Shown in pieces: positions 1-8,717 of a DNA stretch of 22,564 nucleotides (the first letter of the stretch is position 1; the number at the start of each line of letters is the position of its first letter). The stretch is from assembly GCA_964569765.1 (NCBI GenBank), contig CAZMVY010000052.1, forward strand, positions 1-22,564, read 5' to 3'. Source of the stretch: CAZMVY01 sp964569765 (GTDB taxonomy: Bacteria > Planctomycetota > Phycisphaerae > UBA1845 > PWPN01). The position numbers were made by a program, and so were the translations under genes. The notes below the pieces were generated by a model that saw only the letters and a list, made by a program, of their open reading frames with translations, did no database searches and was not told the origin of the DNA.

Positions 1-2256
1 TTCTGGCAGCGCGTCCTGGGGGTAGCGCTCCTGACGACGGTGACGGCCGTCTCGGTGTATCTCGTGGGCGGGGCGGCGTCGGCAGCGTTGCCGGAGGAAC
101 GGGGCGGGATACTCGGAATCGCCGCGGGCCACTGGCTGAATCAGAACTTCTCCACCACCGGTACGGTATTGATTCTGGCGTACTGCCTCTTTGTGGGGGT
201 GGCGTTCACGGCGGAGGGGCTCGTCTTGCGCGGGCCCCAGGCCATCCGGCAGATGGGCCGCGCGTCGGCCCAGATGATCACGGTCGCCCGGGACAAACTG
301 CCGTTCCAGCTCATCCCGACGGCACGGCCGGCACTGGCGACCGCGCCGGCACCGCGCGCCGGGACGGCGGCGCAGGACCTTCGCATCAACCCGGGCCGGC
401 CGGATTCTCCGAGCCGTGCAAAGGCCGTGGAGGCACAAGAGGACGAGGACCGCAGCGGGCGTGAGAATTCCCCGGCAACGGCCGTGGCGGTCGAAATCGC
501 CGACGCCGAGGCCGTCGAGGCTCCGCCGGAGCCCCCGGCGGACGCACCGGAGGCGGAGGACGACGAGGCCGCAGCGGGTGAAGACAGGGAACCCTCTCCG
601 CCAGCCCCGCTCAGGGTGGTGAACCTGCGGCCGGCGATGCTCGCCGCGCAGGCTCCCGACGCCGAGCAGGCGGCGGCCTCCGCGGCATACCCGCGGGAAC
701 TCGGTGAATGGCAGCTCCCGCCGCTCTCGCTGCTGGCCGATCCGGAGTACCTGTTCACCGCACAGCAGGAGACGGTTGTCCGGGAAAAGGCGAAGATCCT
801 TGAGCGCACGCTGGAGGAGTTCCGCATTCAGGCCGGGGTCGTCGAGATCGACACCGGCCCGGTCATCACAATGTTCGAGCTGCAGCTCGCGCCGGGGATC
901 AAGGTGAGCCAGATCTGCGCGCTGGCCAACGACATCGCCCGGGCGCTCAAGGCCCCGGCCGTCCGCGTCGTCGCCCCGATCCCCGGAAAGAACACGATCG
1001 GCATCGAGGTGCCCAACATCGACAAGGAGGTCGTTCGGCTCAAAGAGCTCATCACACTGGGCGGCAACCGCGTGAAAAGCATGGCGCTGCCCCTTTTCCT
1101 CGGCAAGGATGCAAGCGGCAACCCGCTCATCAGCGACCTGGCGAGCATGCCGCACATGCTCATCGCAGGCACGACCGGCTCCGGCAAGAGCGTCTGCATC
1201 AACACGATCATCATGTCGCTGCTCATGACGCAGCGGCCGGACATGGTCAAGCTCATCCTGGTCGATCCGAAGATGGTCGAGATGAGCAACTTCAAGGACG
1301 TGCCGCACCTGATGTGCCCGATCGTCACGGACATGGCCCGCGCCGAAAAGATCCTCGACTGGGCCGCGACGAAGATGGACGAGCGCTACGAGCTGCTCGC
1401 CGAGGCCGGCGTACGGAACCTCGCCGCGTTCAACAAGCTGAGCAAGGAGGAGATCTACGCGAAGTTCATGCCCAGCAACGACGAGGAAAAGGCGAAGATC
1501 CCGACGCACCTGCCGCACATCGTGATCATCATCGACGAGCTGGCGGACCTGATGATGACCTCGGCCAAGGAGGTGGAGCACCACCTCTCGCGGCTGGCGC
1601 AGAAGAGCCGCGCGGTCGGCATCCACATCATCGTCGCCACGCAGCGGCCCGAGGCAAAGATCGTCACCGGCCTGATCAAGAGCAATCTGCCCTGCCGGAT
1701 GGCCTTCCGCGTCGCCTCGCGCATGGATTCGCGCATCGTGCTCGATCAGAACGGGGCCGAGGTCCTCATGGGCCAGGGTGACGCCCTCTTCCTGCCCCCG
1801 GGCTCCGCGAAACTCATCCGTGCCCAGGGCACCTACCTCGACGACACCGAGCTGCGGAACGTGATCGAGTTCCTCAAACAGAAGGCCGAGCCCGAGTTCC
1901 ACCCGGAGCTGGTCCGCTTGAAGACGGACGACTCGGTGGCGAGCGGCGAGCGAGACCCGCTCTTCGACGACGCCGTCCGGATCATCCTCGAGACGAAGCG
2001 CGGCAGCGTAAGCCTGCTGCAGCGGCGCCTCACCATCGGCTACAGCCGCGCGAGCCGCCTGATCGATCAGATGGCCGAGGCCGGCATCGTCGGCGTCTAC
2101 AAGGGCAGCCAGGCCCGCGAAGTCCTTATGACGCTCGACGAGTGGGAGCAGATCCGCGCTCAGGCCGCGCAGGACAAGGCCGACGGCTACGCCGCCGATC
2201 AGGACGACGAGCGCGTGCCCGATCTCCTCGACGGCGACAACGATATCCGGGACTGA
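1..2256 (+). CDS. ftsK: DNA translocase FtsK/SpoIIIE, 5' truncated by the window edge
   Basis: ATP-driven double-stranded DNA pump that clears and aligns chromosome termini at the division site. The reading frame is open from base 1, so the true start and the first membrane helices lie outside; a GTG at 40 is only an internal candidate. Counting from base 40, hydrophobic segments sit near residues 1-20 and 38-60, followed by an acidic, Ala/Pro-rich linker to about residue 215. The motor domain has Walker A GTTGSGKS at about 377-384 and Walker B HIVIIIDELADLM at about 497-509. The RAVGIHIIVATQRPEAKIVTG stretch is split by the family's conserved ATQRP. The last 70 residues (from DPLFDDAVRI) form the winged-helix gamma domain that reads polar KOPS-like sites. 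It ends with TGA 85 bases before the next gene. Family assignment is secure; KOPS binding is inferred. Confidence 0.96.
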   Translation, partial: FWQRVLGVALLTTVTAVSVYLVGGAASAALPEERGGILGIAAGHWLNQNFSTTGTVLILAYCLFVGVAFTAEGLVLRGPQAIRQMGRASAQMITVARDKLPFQLIPTARPALATAPAPRAGTAAQDLRINPGRPDSPSRAKAVEAQEDEDRSGRENSPATAVAVEIADAEAVEAPPEPPADAPEAEDDEAAAGEDREPSPPAPLRVVNLRPAMLAAQAPDAEQAAASAAYPRELGEWQLPPLSLLADPEYLFTAQQETVVREKAKILERTLEEFRIQAGVVEIDTGPVITMFELQLAPGIKVSQICALANDIARALKAPAVRVVAPIPGKNTIGIEVPNIDKEVVRLKELITLGGNRVKSMALPLFLGKDASGNPLISDLASMPHMLIAGTTGSGKSVCINTIIMSLLMTQRPDMVKLILVDPKMVEMSNFKDVPHLMCPIVTDMARAEKILDWAATKMDERYELLAEAGVRNLAAFNKLSKEEIYAKFMPSNDEEKAKIPTHLPHIVIIIDELADLMMTSAKEVEHHLSRLAQKSRAVGIHIIVATQRPEAKIVTGLIKSNLPCRMAFRVASRMDSRIVLDQNGAEVLMGQGDALFLPPGSAKLIRAQGTYLDDTELRNVIEFLKQKAEPEFHPELVRLKTDDSVASGERDPLFDDAVRIILETKRGSVSLLQRRLTIGYSRASRLIDQMAEAGIVGVYKGSQAREVLMTLDEWEQIRAQAAQDKADGYAADQDDERVPDLLDGDNDIRD

Positions 2257-2341
2257 GCCCCCGCCCTCGATCCGCTCTGCCACGACCACCGTACCCGCCC
2301 GTCGATTCGCCGGAGTAGAATGGCGTACCGGAGGCCGAGCC

Positions 2342-3154
2342 ATGCCCCACCTGGTCACGCTCGTGAATACGCCCGCGCCGCTGCCGCCGGCGGCAATTCA
2401 GCGCCTCGCCGAACTCCTCGCGACGGATGCTTACTCGATTCGCCTGGCGCTCAATCGACCGCGGCCGGTCATCCTCAGCCACTCGGTCGAGGCGGCCGCC
2501 GCCGAGCAGGCCGTTCTCGAGTTGGCCGGCTACGGCTGCGAGGCTTATGCGCTGGATCAGCAGGAAATCGAGAACCTGGCCGAGCCTCTCCGCCCGCGGA
2601 CGCTTGAGCTTCACAGGGATCACGTCCGCTTCATCATAACGGACGCGGAGCTTGTCCTCTCCCGGTGGGATAATCTCTTTCTCCTCGTCCACGGCCGCTG
2701 CCGCTTTTTCGCGCGTGAGCGGACACGGTACTCCCCGACGCCGGGTCGATACACCATGCCCGGGACGGTTCCGCAGAGCGACACGTCGCGCGAGGCCGTC
2801 ACCGAGAAGCTCGACATCTATTTCTTCGACGGCAGCGTCCCCGTCCGCATCGACTGCGACCGGTTTTCGTTCCAGTTCCTCGGCTCCAAGCGCGGCTTGA
2901 CCGACGGTCAGAGCTTGCAGACGACGATCCGGGCGATCCGGAAGCTCGCCCCGCAGGCCGTTCACGACGAAGGGTTCGAGCAGTTCCGCCGTACGGGCAG
3001 CACCGCCGGCCGCTCGAGCCGAGTCCGCGACATGCCCATCGGAGGCGGCTGGATGACCATGCAGAGGGATGTTGAGGACGACGGTCCACGCTTCGACTTC
3101 TACAGCCGGCTTTCGTTCCTGATTCATCTCAGGCGGGCGGAACGCGCGACGTGA
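2342..3154 (+). CDS. Hypothetical protein, 270 residues, soluble
   Basis: Not recognised as a named family. The ATG is preceded by GGAGG with a 7-base spacer (2330-2334), which fixes this start over the ATG at 2320. Residues 1-70 look like a small alpha/beta domain: a strand with PVILSHSV, then a helix rich in Ala/Glu, then GYGCEAYAL. Similar short domains recur in planctomycete and myxobacterial proteins, but this is only an impression. Residues about 90-200 appear beta-rich, with HVRFIITDAELVLS, NLFLLVHGRCRFF, LDIYFFDGS and FSFQFLGSK, and no signal peptide or membrane helix. There are no obvious catalytic motifs. It lies on the same strand 85 bases after ftsK and could share its transcript. 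It converges on aroA with 9 bases between the stops. Confidence 0.8.
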   Translation: MPHLVTLVNTPAPLPPAAIQRLAELLATDAYSIRLALNRPRPVILSHSVEAAAAEQAVLELAGYGCEAYALDQQEIENLAEPLRPRTLELHRDHVRFIITDAELVLSRWDNLFLLVHGRCRFFARERTRYSPTPGRYTMPGTVPQSDTSREAVTEKLDIYFFDGSVPVRIDCDRFSFQFLGSKRGLTDGQSLQTTIRAIRKLAPQAVHDEGFEQFRRTGSTAGRSSRVRDMPIGGGWMTMQRDVEDDGPRFDFYSRLSFLIHLRRAERAT

Positions 3155-3163
3155 ACACGCGCT

Positions 3164-4444
3164 CTATGTGGTGGTCACGTCCGCGCCGAGCGAACGCATG
3201 AGATCGACGAATGTGGGGAACGTGACCGCCGCCGCCTCGGCGCTGCTGACGGTCACCCGCGCCTTGCCGGCCAGGCCCGCGAGCGCAAGCGCCATCACCA
3301 CGCGATGATCGTCGTGGCCCTCGACCTCGCCGCCGTGAAGCGGCCGGCCGTGGATCACCAGCCCGTCGGGCAACTCCTCCAGCTCGCCCCCGAGCTTTCG
3401 CAATTCCGCCGCCATGACACGAATGCGGTCGGTCTCCTTGCGGCGGGCCTCCTCCACGTTGACCAGCCGGGTCGTGCCTTCCGCGAAGCAAGCGGCCACG
3501 GCCAGCGCCGGCAACGCATCGGGCGTCGCGTTCAGGTCGATCTCAATCCCCTTCAGGTCGCCGCGCCGCACGCGGATGCCTTCCTCGGAAGTCTCGATCT
3601 TTGCACCCATCACCCGCAGATACTCCACGACGGCCTTATCGCCCTGCGTGTCCCGCGGGTCGAGGCCGGTCAGCGTAACCTCGCCGTCGCAGATCGCCCC
3701 GGCCACGAGGAAGAATGTCGCCGAGGACCAGTCGGCCGGCACGACCCGGTCGAACGCGCGGTACGCCTGCCCCCCGGGGATGACAAAACGTTCGAAGCGG
3801 TCGTTCTCGAAACGGATCGACTGGCGGCCCAGCCAGTCCAGCGTCATCTCGACGTACGGCCGCTCGCCGAGCTTCGTCACGCGGACCTCGCTCACGCCGT
3901 CGCCGAGCGGGCAGTTGATGAGCAGGCTGCTGAGATACTGGCTGTTCGTAGCGTCGATCGCGGTGGCGCCGCCGCGAATCCGGCCGCCGACTACCGCGGG
4001 CACGCACCCGTTGCGCCGCACGCAGATCGTACGCGCCTTCAGGTCGCGCAGCGAATCGAGCAGCGGACCGACCGGACGGCGGCGAATCTGGTGATCGCCG
4101 GTAAACACGGCCTCGCCGGCGTCCTCGCCGAGCAATGCCGCCGATCCGATCGCGATCCGCAGCGTCGTGCCGCTGTTGCCGACGTCAATGACATCCTCCG
4201 GCACGCGCGGCCGCCCGCCGAAACCGCGGACGATCCACAGCTTCGGATCGGCCGTTTCGATCTCGGCCCCGAGGGCCCGATACGCCCTCACGGCGGATTG
4301 CGCATCGAGCGAATCGAGCGGCTCGCGAATGCGGCTTTCGCCGGAGGCCAGCGACGCAAAGGCCACCGCGCGGATCGTGTGGCTCTTCGATCCCGGCATC
4401 GCGGCCGTGCCGCGGAGTCGGCTTGGGCGGGCAACGAGCTTCAT
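3164..4444 (-). CDS. aroA: 3-phosphoshikimate 1-carboxyvinyltransferase (EPSP synthase)
   Basis: Joins phosphoenolpyruvate to shikimate 3-phosphate in the sixth step of the shikimate pathway (chorismate and aromatic amino acids), in the cytoplasm. At 426 residues it has the usual family length. Visible landmarks are PGSKSHTIRA (residues 17-26, substrate-binding Lys20, Ser21 and Arg25), VGNSGTTLRI (PEP/phosphate loop), DATNSQYLSSLL, DWSSATFF, the catalytic Asp region ATPDALPALA, KETDRIRVMA and GHDDHRVVMAL near the C-terminus. The loop resembles archaeal and Bacillus-type enzymes, with Ile where E. coli has Pro101, but the glycine linked to glyphosate sensitivity is kept. A weak AGGA precedes the ATG. 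The small gene upstream ends 33 bases away, so the two are probably co-transcribed. Confidence 0.96.
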   Translation of the reverse strand: MKLVARPSRLRGTAAMPGSKSHTIRAVAFASLASGESRIREPLDSLDAQSAVRAYRALGAEIETADPKLWIVRGFGGRPRVPEDVIDVGNSGTTLRIAIGSAALLGEDAGEAVFTGDHQIRRRPVGPLLDSLRDLKARTICVRRNGCVPAVVGGRIRGGATAIDATNSQYLSSLLINCPLGDGVSEVRVTKLGERPYVEMTLDWLGRQSIRFENDRFERFVIPGGQAYRAFDRVVPADWSSATFFLVAGAICDGEVTLTGLDPRDTQGDKAVVEYLRVMGAKIETSEEGIRVRRGDLKGIEIDLNATPDALPALAVAACFAEGTTRLVNVEEARRKETDRIRVMAAELRKLGGELEELPDGLVIHGRPLHGGEVEGHDDHRVVMALALAGLAGKARVTVSSAEAAAVTFPTFVDLMRSLGADVTTT

Positions 4445-4477
4445 CGGGCTGATCCTGAGAGTGGAAGAACGGCGGGT

Positions 4478-4720
4478 TCACCCCGCGCGTCGACGGCGGC
4501 GCGGACCCTTACGGTTACTCCGTTCGACGCTCGTCACGAGCAGCAGGTCGAAAAACTCGGACCGATCGCCCTCGTAGAACACGTGCGCCAGACGCCCGCT
4601 GGGACTGAATGCCATGAACTCGGGGCTCAGCACCCGCACGCTCCGACCGTCAGCCAGGTGCAAGATGAACGGCGTAAAGGGGCGTGCCTGATGGATTTTG
4701 CGAAGCTTCTCAACCGTCAT
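4478..4720 (-). CDS. Small conserved planctomycete-type hypothetical protein (80 residues)
   Basis: Begins MTVEKLRKIHQARPFTPF and continues with HLADGRSVRV, PEFMAFSPSGR and FFDLLLVTSVE. I recall this pattern as a common family of short hypothetical proteins in Planctomycetota; the function is unknown. The fold looks like a compact beta sheet. The tail (residues about 67-80) is strongly basic. Start chosen at the ATG with AGGGAG 8 bases upstream; an in-frame ATG at 4762 would add 14 residues (MCHNYAFRPKGERP) but has no better ribosome binding site. A promoter-like sequence and a palindrome lie just upstream, and aroA follows 33 bases downstream. Nothing in the sequence shows a direct link to aromatic synthesis. 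Confidence 0.8.
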   Translation of the reverse strand: MTVEKLRKIHQARPFTPFILHLADGRSVRVLSPEFMAFSPSGRLAHVFYEGDRSEFFDLLLVTSVERSNRKGPRRRRRAG

Positions 4721-4751
4721 CGGGCGTTCTCCCTTCGGTCGGAAAGCGTAG

Positions 4752-4795
4752 TTGTGACACAATGGATTGTATCACCCCAGCGAGGCCATCCGCAA
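4752..4795 (-). promoter_or_regulatory. Putative promoter with palindrome ahead of the 80-residue gene and aroA
   Basis: On the minus strand a -35 TTGCGG (4790-4795) and a -10 TACAAT (4766-4771) are separated by 18 bases, predicting transcription start near 4759. The palindrome TTGTGACACAA (4752-4762, two 5-base arms around one base) sits right at that start. The position would suit an operator, but no regulator is identified. The -10 is good (5 of 6); the -35 is only moderate. Confidence 0.45.
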
Positions 4796-4824
4796 GTCGC
4801 GGTGCAATTGCGGGACGGTGAGAG

Positions 4825-6228
4825 CTATGGCCGCTTCGGCGCCGCAAGGGTGAACGGAATCTGGGCCTGGTCCGCCGTAGCGCTCAGCTTGTCCTCGATG
4901 GTCGCCTTGAGCGTGTACGTGCCCGGCGCGAGCGTCTCGGGAAGGTCCAGCTCCAGGGCAAGGAAAAAGTCGTTGCGGACACGCCGGCAGGTGTCCGGGA
5001 TCCTGTCGTGCGTCTGCTTGAACACGCTCTGCCCCTTCGCGTCGAAGACTTCGACCGTCTCGCCGAGCAGGGTGCGATAGCGGTCACCCTCGCCCTTCTC
5101 GCTGCGGAAGTTCGAGATTTCCGCGTAGAGAATGACATGAGCGCTCTGTCCCGCGGGAAACTCGGCCGGCGCGATTTCGTCGTAATCGCCGTAGCTGTTC
5201 ACTCGTGAGACCAGGGCGAGCTTGTCGATCGAGACGGCCGCCTGACGCCGAAGCCGCTGGGCGAGCTGTCGCGTCTGCTCGATGGCCCGGCTGCTGCGGT
5301 TGATCGGATCGCGGACGGCGTCGCGAACGGCCACCAGCGTGCGTGTCAGATCCGCGAAGAGTTCTCCCGTCTCGGGGTCGAGCCCCGCCACCGGAGAGGT
5401 GGCCTTGTCATCAAGCCCATCCGCCAACTGCAGCATCCGCAGGCGGAACAGCGAGGCAAAGTCGTTCGGCCGTTCGTCCACGTTCCGTTGCAGCTCCGCG
5501 ATCGTCGCGTCGATGTCGCGAACCCTGGGCGCCGGCGCGGCGGAGGCGGCGCGGTTCGGCTCGGCCCTGGGGGCGACCGGCTCGGCCGGCGCCGCCGCGG
5601 GAATCGGCGCGATTTCAATCGCCTCGATCTTCGGGGCTCCCGCCGGTGCCCCCGCGCCCGGTCTCGTCACGCGGTCGGAAGACATGGGCGCATTCGCCCG
5701 AATGACCGCCGGCTCGACCGGCAATGCCGCGGGCGCAACAACACGTGACACCGTGCCGGACGGCGCAGCGGGCGTCTCGATGACCGGCGGGGGAGTCGGC
5801 GGCCAGGCACTCGCCTGCCGCGCGGTCGCCTCGGTCTTCTCCGGTGCCGAAACCCGAACCACAGACGCGGATTCACGCGCGCCGCTCCGGTTCGCCGCCT
5901 CCGCCGGCGCGGGCTCAGCCGGCTCGGCCGATGCCGCCACCTTCCTCGCCAGCTCCGTGTCCGGGAAGCGGTTGACGAACTCCTGAACCTCCCGCTGAAC
6001 GGCCGCTACCTGCCCGGACACCGGCGGCTCGGAGATCGGATCCGGCCGCGCCGGTTCGGTAGCGGGGGGTTCGGCCTGCGCCTTCCCGGGGGGGGCGGCG
6101 GTGGGCTGAATCGGTGTCTCGTGAGCAACCGGATTCAGCGTCGGCATCGCCCACTGACAACCGCCTGTCAGCGAAACGAGCCCCAGCGCCAGCACAACCG
6201 TTCCGGAAAACACCCGCATCCGTGCCAT
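4825..6228 (-). CDS. Predicted lipoprotein with long Pro/Ala-rich linker, function unknown
   Basis: 467 residues from the chosen ATG. The N-terminus MARMRVFSG, then a hydrophobic stretch and LTGGC, is a lipoprotein signal with the lipidated Cys at residue 24. Residues about 30-225 are low-complexity and rich in Pro, Ala and Glu, like an envelope-spanning linker, with a short helical stretch (VAAVQREVQEFVNRFP). From about residue 230 a folded region begins with helices (DIDATIAELQRNVDERPNDFASLFRLRML is split by no repeats) and ends in a beta-rich domain (HVILYAEISNF, ETVEVFDAKG, TYTLKATIEDK) resembling an Ig-like fold. GGAG lies 8 bases before the ATG. The frame stays open far upstream to 6855, but that part is out of frame with holA and is rejected. 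The gene follows holA after 26 bases. It is too long and too different to be called LptE. Confidence 0.82.
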   Translation of the reverse strand: MARMRVFSGTVVLALGLVSLTGGCQWAMPTLNPVAHETPIQPTAAPPGKAQAEPPATEPARPDPISEPPVSGQVAAVQREVQEFVNRFPDTELARKVAASAEPAEPAPAEAANRSGARESASVVRVSAPEKTEATARQASAWPPTPPPVIETPAAPSGTVSRVVAPAALPVEPAVIRANAPMSSDRVTRPGAGAPAGAPKIEAIEIAPIPAAAPAEPVAPRAEPNRAASAAPAPRVRDIDATIAELQRNVDERPNDFASLFRLRMLQLADGLDDKATSPVAGLDPETGELFADLTRTLVAVRDAVRDPINRSSRAIEQTRQLAQRLRRQAAVSIDKLALVSRVNSYGDYDEIAPAEFPAGQSAHVILYAEISNFRSEKGEGDRYRTLLGETVEVFDAKGQSVFKQTHDRIPDTCRRVRNDFFLALELDLPETLAPGTYTLKATIEDKLSATADQAQIPFTLAAPKRP

Positions 6229-6254
6229 GACACGCACTCCGTTGCGTCCGTCGC

Positions 6255-7271
6255 CTATCGACTCCGCGGCGCGCTGTGCTCGAGAATGAACCGCTCGATC
6301 GAGGTCCGCACGCTCCGTACGCCGGTCTTGCCTGCCAGATCGGCCTCGCTCAGATCGCGGATCTGGCGGTGAAGCCGGTCGGGCGTGAACACCCGTAGCT
6401 GCGCCTTGAGTCGGTCCTCGCTCGTGAAAAGCCGCCTGGCCAGCGCGAAGGTGGACGCGCCGCCCTGGATCTCGCGGTGCGCGTCCAGAAGCTGCCGCAC
6501 AACGTAGGCGATGCCGCCGATCGCGCGAGCCTGCGCCGCACGGTCGGTCTGCCAGACTTCTTCCCACAGCCGGATCGCGCCGGCACGGTCCCCGGCGGCC
6601 ATCGCCCCCAGAATCCCGAATACCTTCTGCTCCCGGTCCTGCCCGACGAGCTTCTCCACGTCCTCCGGCGTAATGTTCGTGCGTTTGCCGGCGTACACGG
6701 CCAGTTTGCCCAACTCGCCGTCGAGCATTCCCATGTTCTCGCCGACATGATCCACAAGACTGCGGGCCGCGTCCGGGTCGAGCCGCTTGCCATACTCCTT
6801 CTGCGCCCGTTCGATCAGCCACGCCGGCAACGCGTAGGATCGGATGCCCTCGCACTTGATGCAGCCGCCCCGCGCATCAACGCTCCTGTACAGCCGCGTG
6901 CCCGCCGGAAACGAGCGGCATTCCACGATCAACGTACCGGTCGAACTCGGCGCGGTGAGGTACTCCTCCAGACCTGCGCGGTGGGCCGCGATGAACGAGT
7001 CCGCCTCGCGCACGATCACCACCCGGCGCGGCCCGAGAAACGGCAGCGTCCGCAGGTCGTCCAGCACCGTGGCCAGCTCCGCGCCCGCCCCTTCGTACTC
7101 GGAAAGGCACATTGCCCGCTCCTCGGGCGCCAGCAGCTCGCCGAGCAGACGTCGAATCGCCTGCCCCTTGAGGAAACCCTCCGACCCGAAGATCACGTAC
7201 ATCGGTGAGGACGCCGGCGCCGACGGAACGCCCGCCTTGCCCGACGCAGGTTTTCGAGGAGTTGCCGCCAT
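6255..7271 (-). CDS. holA: DNA polymerase III subunit delta
   Basis: Clamp-loader subunit that opens the beta sliding clamp in the replication machinery. At 338 residues it is close to E. coli HolA. After a short Pro/Ser/Ala-rich start, MYVIFGSEGFLKGQAIRRL matches the family's N-terminal pattern, followed by TVLDDLRTLPFLGPRRVVIVREAD (clamp-binding domain, described in two halves), VDHVGENMGMLDGELGKLAVYAG and ITPEDVEKLVGQDREQKVF in the middle domain, and a helical C-terminal collar domain (LKAQLRVFTPDRLHRQIRDL). As expected for delta there is no Walker A motif. The upstream TPR gene stops 3 bases before this ATG, which suggests translational coupling. Confidence 0.9.
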   Translation of the reverse strand: MAATPRKPASGKAGVPSAPASSPMYVIFGSEGFLKGQAIRRLLGELLAPEERAMCLSEYEGAGAELATVLDDLRTLPFLGPRRVVIVREADSFIAAHRAGLEEYLTAPSSTGTLIVECRSFPAGTRLYRSVDARGGCIKCEGIRSYALPAWLIERAQKEYGKRLDPDAARSLVDHVGENMGMLDGELGKLAVYAGKRTNITPEDVEKLVGQDREQKVFGILGAMAAGDRAGAIRLWEEVWQTDRAAQARAIGGIAYVVRQLLDAHREIQGGASTFALARRLFTSEDRLKAQLRVFTPDRLHRQIRDLSEADLAGKTGVRSVRTSIERFILEHSAPRSR

Positions 7272-7274
7272 CGC

Positions 7275-8573
7275 TTACTTTCCGTCCGTCCGTTTCATCT
7301 CCGGGCCCGTCGGCGGAAACAGCGACAGCCGGTTCCGCGCCTTGAGGATCACATCCTCCGCCGCCGCGTTCACCGTCGCCGCCTTCGACCAGTAAGCCCG
7401 CGCGGAACGGCGATCGCCCGTCCATTCCGCGACATCACCGAGGTCGAGCCATGCCTCCGCGTCCTTCTCGTCGTGGAGCAACAGCCGCTCCAGCATCTCC
7501 CGCGCCGGAGCATACTCGCGCCGGGCCACGTACGCCAGCGCCAGACCCCGCAGCGCGCTCGGGCGGGCGGGGTCTTCCTGCAGGACCCGGCTGTACTCTC
7601 GGATCGCCTCGCCATACTGGCCGCGGGCATACAAGACCCCGGCCAGATCGGCGCGGACCGCCAGGAGTGTCGGATCGATTTCGAGCGCCTCGCGGTATCG
7701 TTCCTGCGCCTCGGCGTACTGGCCGCGTACCCGGTGCCATGTGCCCTGGTCATAGAGCCGGCGGGCCTGCTCGCGCTGTGCCGCCCCCACGAGACCCGCC
7801 GACCAGGCGGGGCGTGTCGCGGCGGGACTGGCCTGCACGGCCGCCTGCGTCGTCGGCCGCGTCGCGGGCGGCTGTGCCGCGGTCGGTTGCGATACATCCA
7901 GCGAGATCGGCCCGAGCAGGCGCTCGACGACATGTCCGCCGAGATCGCGGACGAGCAGGCGGAACGTGACCCGCCCCACCAGATCGCCCGGCGGCGTCCA
8001 GTCATACGCCCCCGTGTTGGGCAGGGCCGCATCGATCGTCGTCCAATACCCCTCGCCCGCCCGCTGATACGCCAGGGCGATCGGCCGCGAGTCGAAATTC
8101 GCGTCGTGCGCAGCCCACCTCATCGCGACCCGACGGGCGCCGTTGGCGTCGGCAGAAACGGCGATGTCCTTCCATTGAGCCAGAGGCGGCGTGTAATCCA
8201 CATACACCCAGCGCTGCGGCGTTGTGCCCGCCTTCGGCGCGGGCGACGCCGTCGCCCCCTCGCCGCCCGCCACGATGTAGAAACCGTACAGACCCTCGCC
8301 CGGGGCGTCGAACACGATGTAGTCCTGACCGATCGCGGCCTTCGGCCCGCGACGCCACGTTTCACCCCGATCGCGTGTGTACCAGAGCGCAAGGTCCGTC
8401 GGCTCGGACGAATCCACGGCCAGCCGCACGCGGAGCGCGAATCGTTTGGCTTGGATGGCCGTCGGAACGCCGCTCTGCGAAACGGCGAGTTGCGCCGGCC
8501 CGATGATGCAACCGAGTGCCAGCGCAGCGAAGAACCACTGTGTATGCCGGTGTTCGAGGCGCACGGTCGGCAT
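7275..8573 (-). CDS. Exported TPR-repeat protein
   Basis: 432 residues from the chosen ATG. The N-terminus MPTVRLEHRHTQWFFAALALG and the following Ala-rich stretch to AVSQS form a signal peptide, so the protein is probably periplasmic. Residues about 35-220 contain beta-rich Ig/fibronectin-like segments (FALRVRLAVDSS, GLYGFYIVAGG, RVTFRLLVRDLGG). A Pro/Thr/Ala linker follows at about 225-260. The C-terminal part carries about four TPR units (YAEAQERYREALEIDPTLL, YGEAIREYSRVLQEDP, YAPAREMLERLLLHDEKD, RRSARAYWSKAATVN). An in-frame GTG at 8618 lacks a ribosome binding site and delays the signal peptide, so the ATG was preferred. The binding partner is unknown. It lies 3 bases ahead of holA. Confidence 0.85.
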   Translation of the reverse strand: MPTVRLEHRHTQWFFAALALGCIIGPAQLAVSQSGVPTAIQAKRFALRVRLAVDSSEPTDLALWYTRDRGETWRRGPKAAIGQDYIVFDAPGEGLYGFYIVAGGEGATASPAPKAGTTPQRWVYVDYTPPLAQWKDIAVSADANGARRVAMRWAAHDANFDSRPIALAYQRAGEGYWTTIDAALPNTGAYDWTPPGDLVGRVTFRLLVRDLGGHVVERLLGPISLDVSQPTAAQPPATRPTTQAAVQASPAATRPAWSAGLVGAAQREQARRLYDQGTWHRVRGQYAEAQERYREALEIDPTLLAVRADLAGVLYARGQYGEAIREYSRVLQEDPARPSALRGLALAYVARREYAPAREMLERLLLHDEKDAEAWLDLGDVAEWTGDRRSARAYWSKAATVNAAAEDVILKARNRLSLFPPTGPEMKRTDGK

Positions 8574-8717
8574 CCTACCTTGTGCAGGCCGGACCCTCCG
8601 GGTCCGCGCCGTCGCCACCAGAAGATGATGCGACGAATGGCTTTATCGGTCCGGGCCTCGGTGTTGCTGAATGGCTTTTGCCCACGTACGCCGGGGTGCC
8701 GCCAGTGGTAACTTCCG

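Noticed and set aside
3164..4444. AroA as a glyphosate-tolerant class II enzyme
   Set aside because: The loop GNSGTTLR keeps the glycine linked to sensitivity; the Ile in place of Pro101 also occurs in ordinary enzymes.
3305..5080. 591-codon plus-strand frame opposite aroA and its neighbours
   Set aside because: Antisense to EPSP synthase with all its motifs; it crosses three real genes.
6229..6855. Upstream extension of the lipoprotein frame (676 residues in total)
   Set aside because: It lies inside holA out of frame, while a lipoprotein signal with a ribosome binding site begins at 6228.
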